6,496 nt of DNA from NCBI GenBank assembly GCA_017461685.1, contig JAFTXF010000029.1, positions 1-6,496 on the forward strand, written 5' to 3'. The translations under genes and the position numbers were made by a program. Below, piece by piece: positions 6,301 to 6,496 of the stretch. Source of the stretch: Lachnospiraceae bacterium (GTDB taxonomy: Bacteria; Bacillota; Clostridia; Lachnospirales; Lachnospiraceae). Each line of letters opens with the position of its first letter. Position 1 is the stretch's first letter. The notes below the pieces were generated by a model, which saw only the letters and a program-made list of their open reading frames with translations, was not told the DNA's origin and searched no databases.

Positions 6301-6496
6301 CACAGCTTGCAAGAATCAATAAAATGTACATTCAGGACCGTCGCATCCCTCGGGCTTATACTGAGGAAGGTTCCAGCGAGGTTCCAACACAGGTAAAACT
6401 CGGATGGTATTTCGAGACTCCGGGCAATGCAGAAGGATGGACTGCCGGAGGACAGGTTGAAAATCTGCAGGTTGCTGACGGAGCAATAAGCGGAAC
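3333..6496 (+). CDS. Large secreted multidomain protein with GH99/WbsX-like domain, 3' end outside window
   Basis: Open from the ATG at 3333 to the window edge: 1054 codons, no stop. AGGAGG (3318-3323) lies 9 bases upstream and an in-frame TAA (3303-3305) excludes an earlier start. Domains: signal peptide 1-27 (VYA cleavage); small beta-rich extracellular domain about 30-118; TGD at 121-123 and membrane helix about 127-148 ending in GKNKK; second hydrophobic, signal-like segment about 154-176 ending in VEA; beta-strand stretch to 210; PTEA linker 222-270; two beta-sandwich (LamG-like) domains about 280-460 and 461-650; GH99/WbsX-like TIM barrel about 662-1003; start of another carbohydrate-binding-like beta-sandwich from 1022 (GWYFETPGNAEGW). 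In the barrel, WNEYGEG at 949-955 holds Glu951 and Glu954, matching the NEWxEG acid pair of GH99 endo-alpha-mannosidases. Export and accessory domains favour an extracellular glycan hydrolase; the substrate is unknown. Names like 'glycosyltransferase WbsX' are possible but less fitting. Confidence 0.93.
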   Translation, partial: MKTKSFRLLTVLLAAVMFVALSLQVYAAQGNAVTKDGLTAQLFTDKDAYSAEESVKASVRVDNRTGKEVFIFTSINVPAGVTLAGGTTAYDTIIKDGESWTTAEGIILSAGELAAAGSTATGDNMQIGFWVILTALAVCGMIALFVYGKNKKTWVSMLLCLAMVGGVSMAAVPVEAGDLSGTMELSCPIQVDGKAAEVSAVVNYVIYDDVLQTAEPSETTAPTAEPTEAPTEVPTEVPTVAPTETPTEAPTEAPTEAPTEAPTEAPTETPVDIVDAEETGYYLVWEDFTNPTPNTYSSNIPSSWDAQAPAGGLEFVTTDEIKIGSLVDKSEYADAVLQRQFNPVSGKIVWEFTLNATGDVENAVVVLASEDKIAIKFTLVNGNLTANGKTIAAVPDGTDLVGIKVELDTETDTYIVSADGTTLQEVFAFEEDCDFVDRMYLQTTEANIGTLGLSLVRVYTNLYVNEKFLTSTKELPDDWTWNEEGSANVIRKMGSVSPDLYSLELTDNGADKQTVISKEVTYTDDEAWLEYHFLIPEGSNAELAMVLETENGEEFKVGNTSENGKYQFGYYDEAGNFVALYDMIDEQWYHVLVKVTRNETLVYLNHKLQADGISLPFVKFDTLSFETSMTGTGIVLLDDILLKDYVDYPEDYVPEPELPAEDDYIVGLQSCSLWKEGSHFGWDWISDWDERHSYLGFYDEMSPEAADWAIKWQLEHSVDYELYCWYRPPAGAGEPIKQPRNAYALEEAFFNAKYSNQAKFAIAWENSSVGNMDSQDFRENIVSYWLEQYFKDDRYMLIDNKPVIGIYKFSTLLSSFGSVDGVKAELDYLRQACKDAGFDGCVVMLVAHEASATSLQQYKDAGIDCLYAYSWGGNAENQKEKIVAQNNVGIMDVLPTICMGRDDSAWERGSGYYLTDEEFRELAEWAKNTYMASAEEGSFSSRMVMLGNWNEYGEGHFMMPAELNGFGYLDSIRAVFGDNESHTDIKPTETQLARINKMYIQDRRIPRAYTEEGSSEVPTQVKLGWYFETPGNAEGWTAGGQVENLQVADGAISG
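3996..4142 (+). repeat. In-frame Pro-Thr-Glu-Ala linker repeat
   Basis: Prolines fall every fourth residue from 222 to 270 of the large protein, giving twelve PTxx units (mostly PTEA, with PTAE, PTEV, PTVA and PTET variants). In DNA the 12-bp unit alternates CCG-ACA and CCA-ACG codons, producing a 24-bp higher-order repeat: the copies at 4053-4076 and 4077-4100 differ at one base, and that at 4101-4124 at three. It encodes an extended, acidic, probably glycosylatable spacer between the membrane region and the ligand-binding domains. Repeat number is likely to vary between strains by slippage. Confidence 0.9.

Overview
The window looks like chromosome of a low-to-moderate-GC Firmicute, most likely a gut clostridium of the Lachnospiraceae type. 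The reasons are AGGAGG-type ribosome binding sites, sigma-A-type promoters with TATAAT boxes, a PocR-AraC regulator, a luxS-mtnN pair, and a secreted modular protein with a Pro-Thr-Glu linker. This taxonomic guess rests on gene style only. No mobile element, CRISPR array, rRNA or tRNA was seen.

Layout. A plus-strand lipoprotein gene of unknown function (61-858) converges on a minus-strand block. A hairpin at 864-898 lies between them. The minus-strand block reads, in transcription order, a PocR-domain AraC-family regulator (3119-2304), luxS (2136-1657) and mtnN (1605-907). A separate strong promoter lies between the regulator and luxS. luxS and mtnN are 51 bp apart and very probably form one operon. 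Together they recycle S-adenosylhomocysteine: MtnN removes adenine, and LuxS cleaves the ribosylhomocysteine to homocysteine and the AI-2 precursor DPD.

From 3333 to the right edge one uninterrupted plus-strand reading frame (1054 codons, no stop in the window) encodes a very large secreted or membrane-tethered protein. In order it has a signal peptide, a small extracellular domain, a TGD-plus-membrane segment and a second signal-peptide-like segment, a PTEA linker, two beta-sandwich domains, a GH99/WbsX-like TIM-barrel domain with a retained Glu-x-x-Glu pair, and the start of another beta-sandwich domain. It is divergent from the regulator gene. The 213-bp gap between them holds a tandem direct repeat, a promoter and a dyad, so control of the large gene by the regulator is a reasonable hypothesis.

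The main items for a second look are the membrane hairpin inside the large protein, its probable hydrolase (rather than glycosyltransferase) identity, the three 21-bp-spaced octamers with a DnaA-box match between luxS and mtnN, and the repeats over the luxS promoter.
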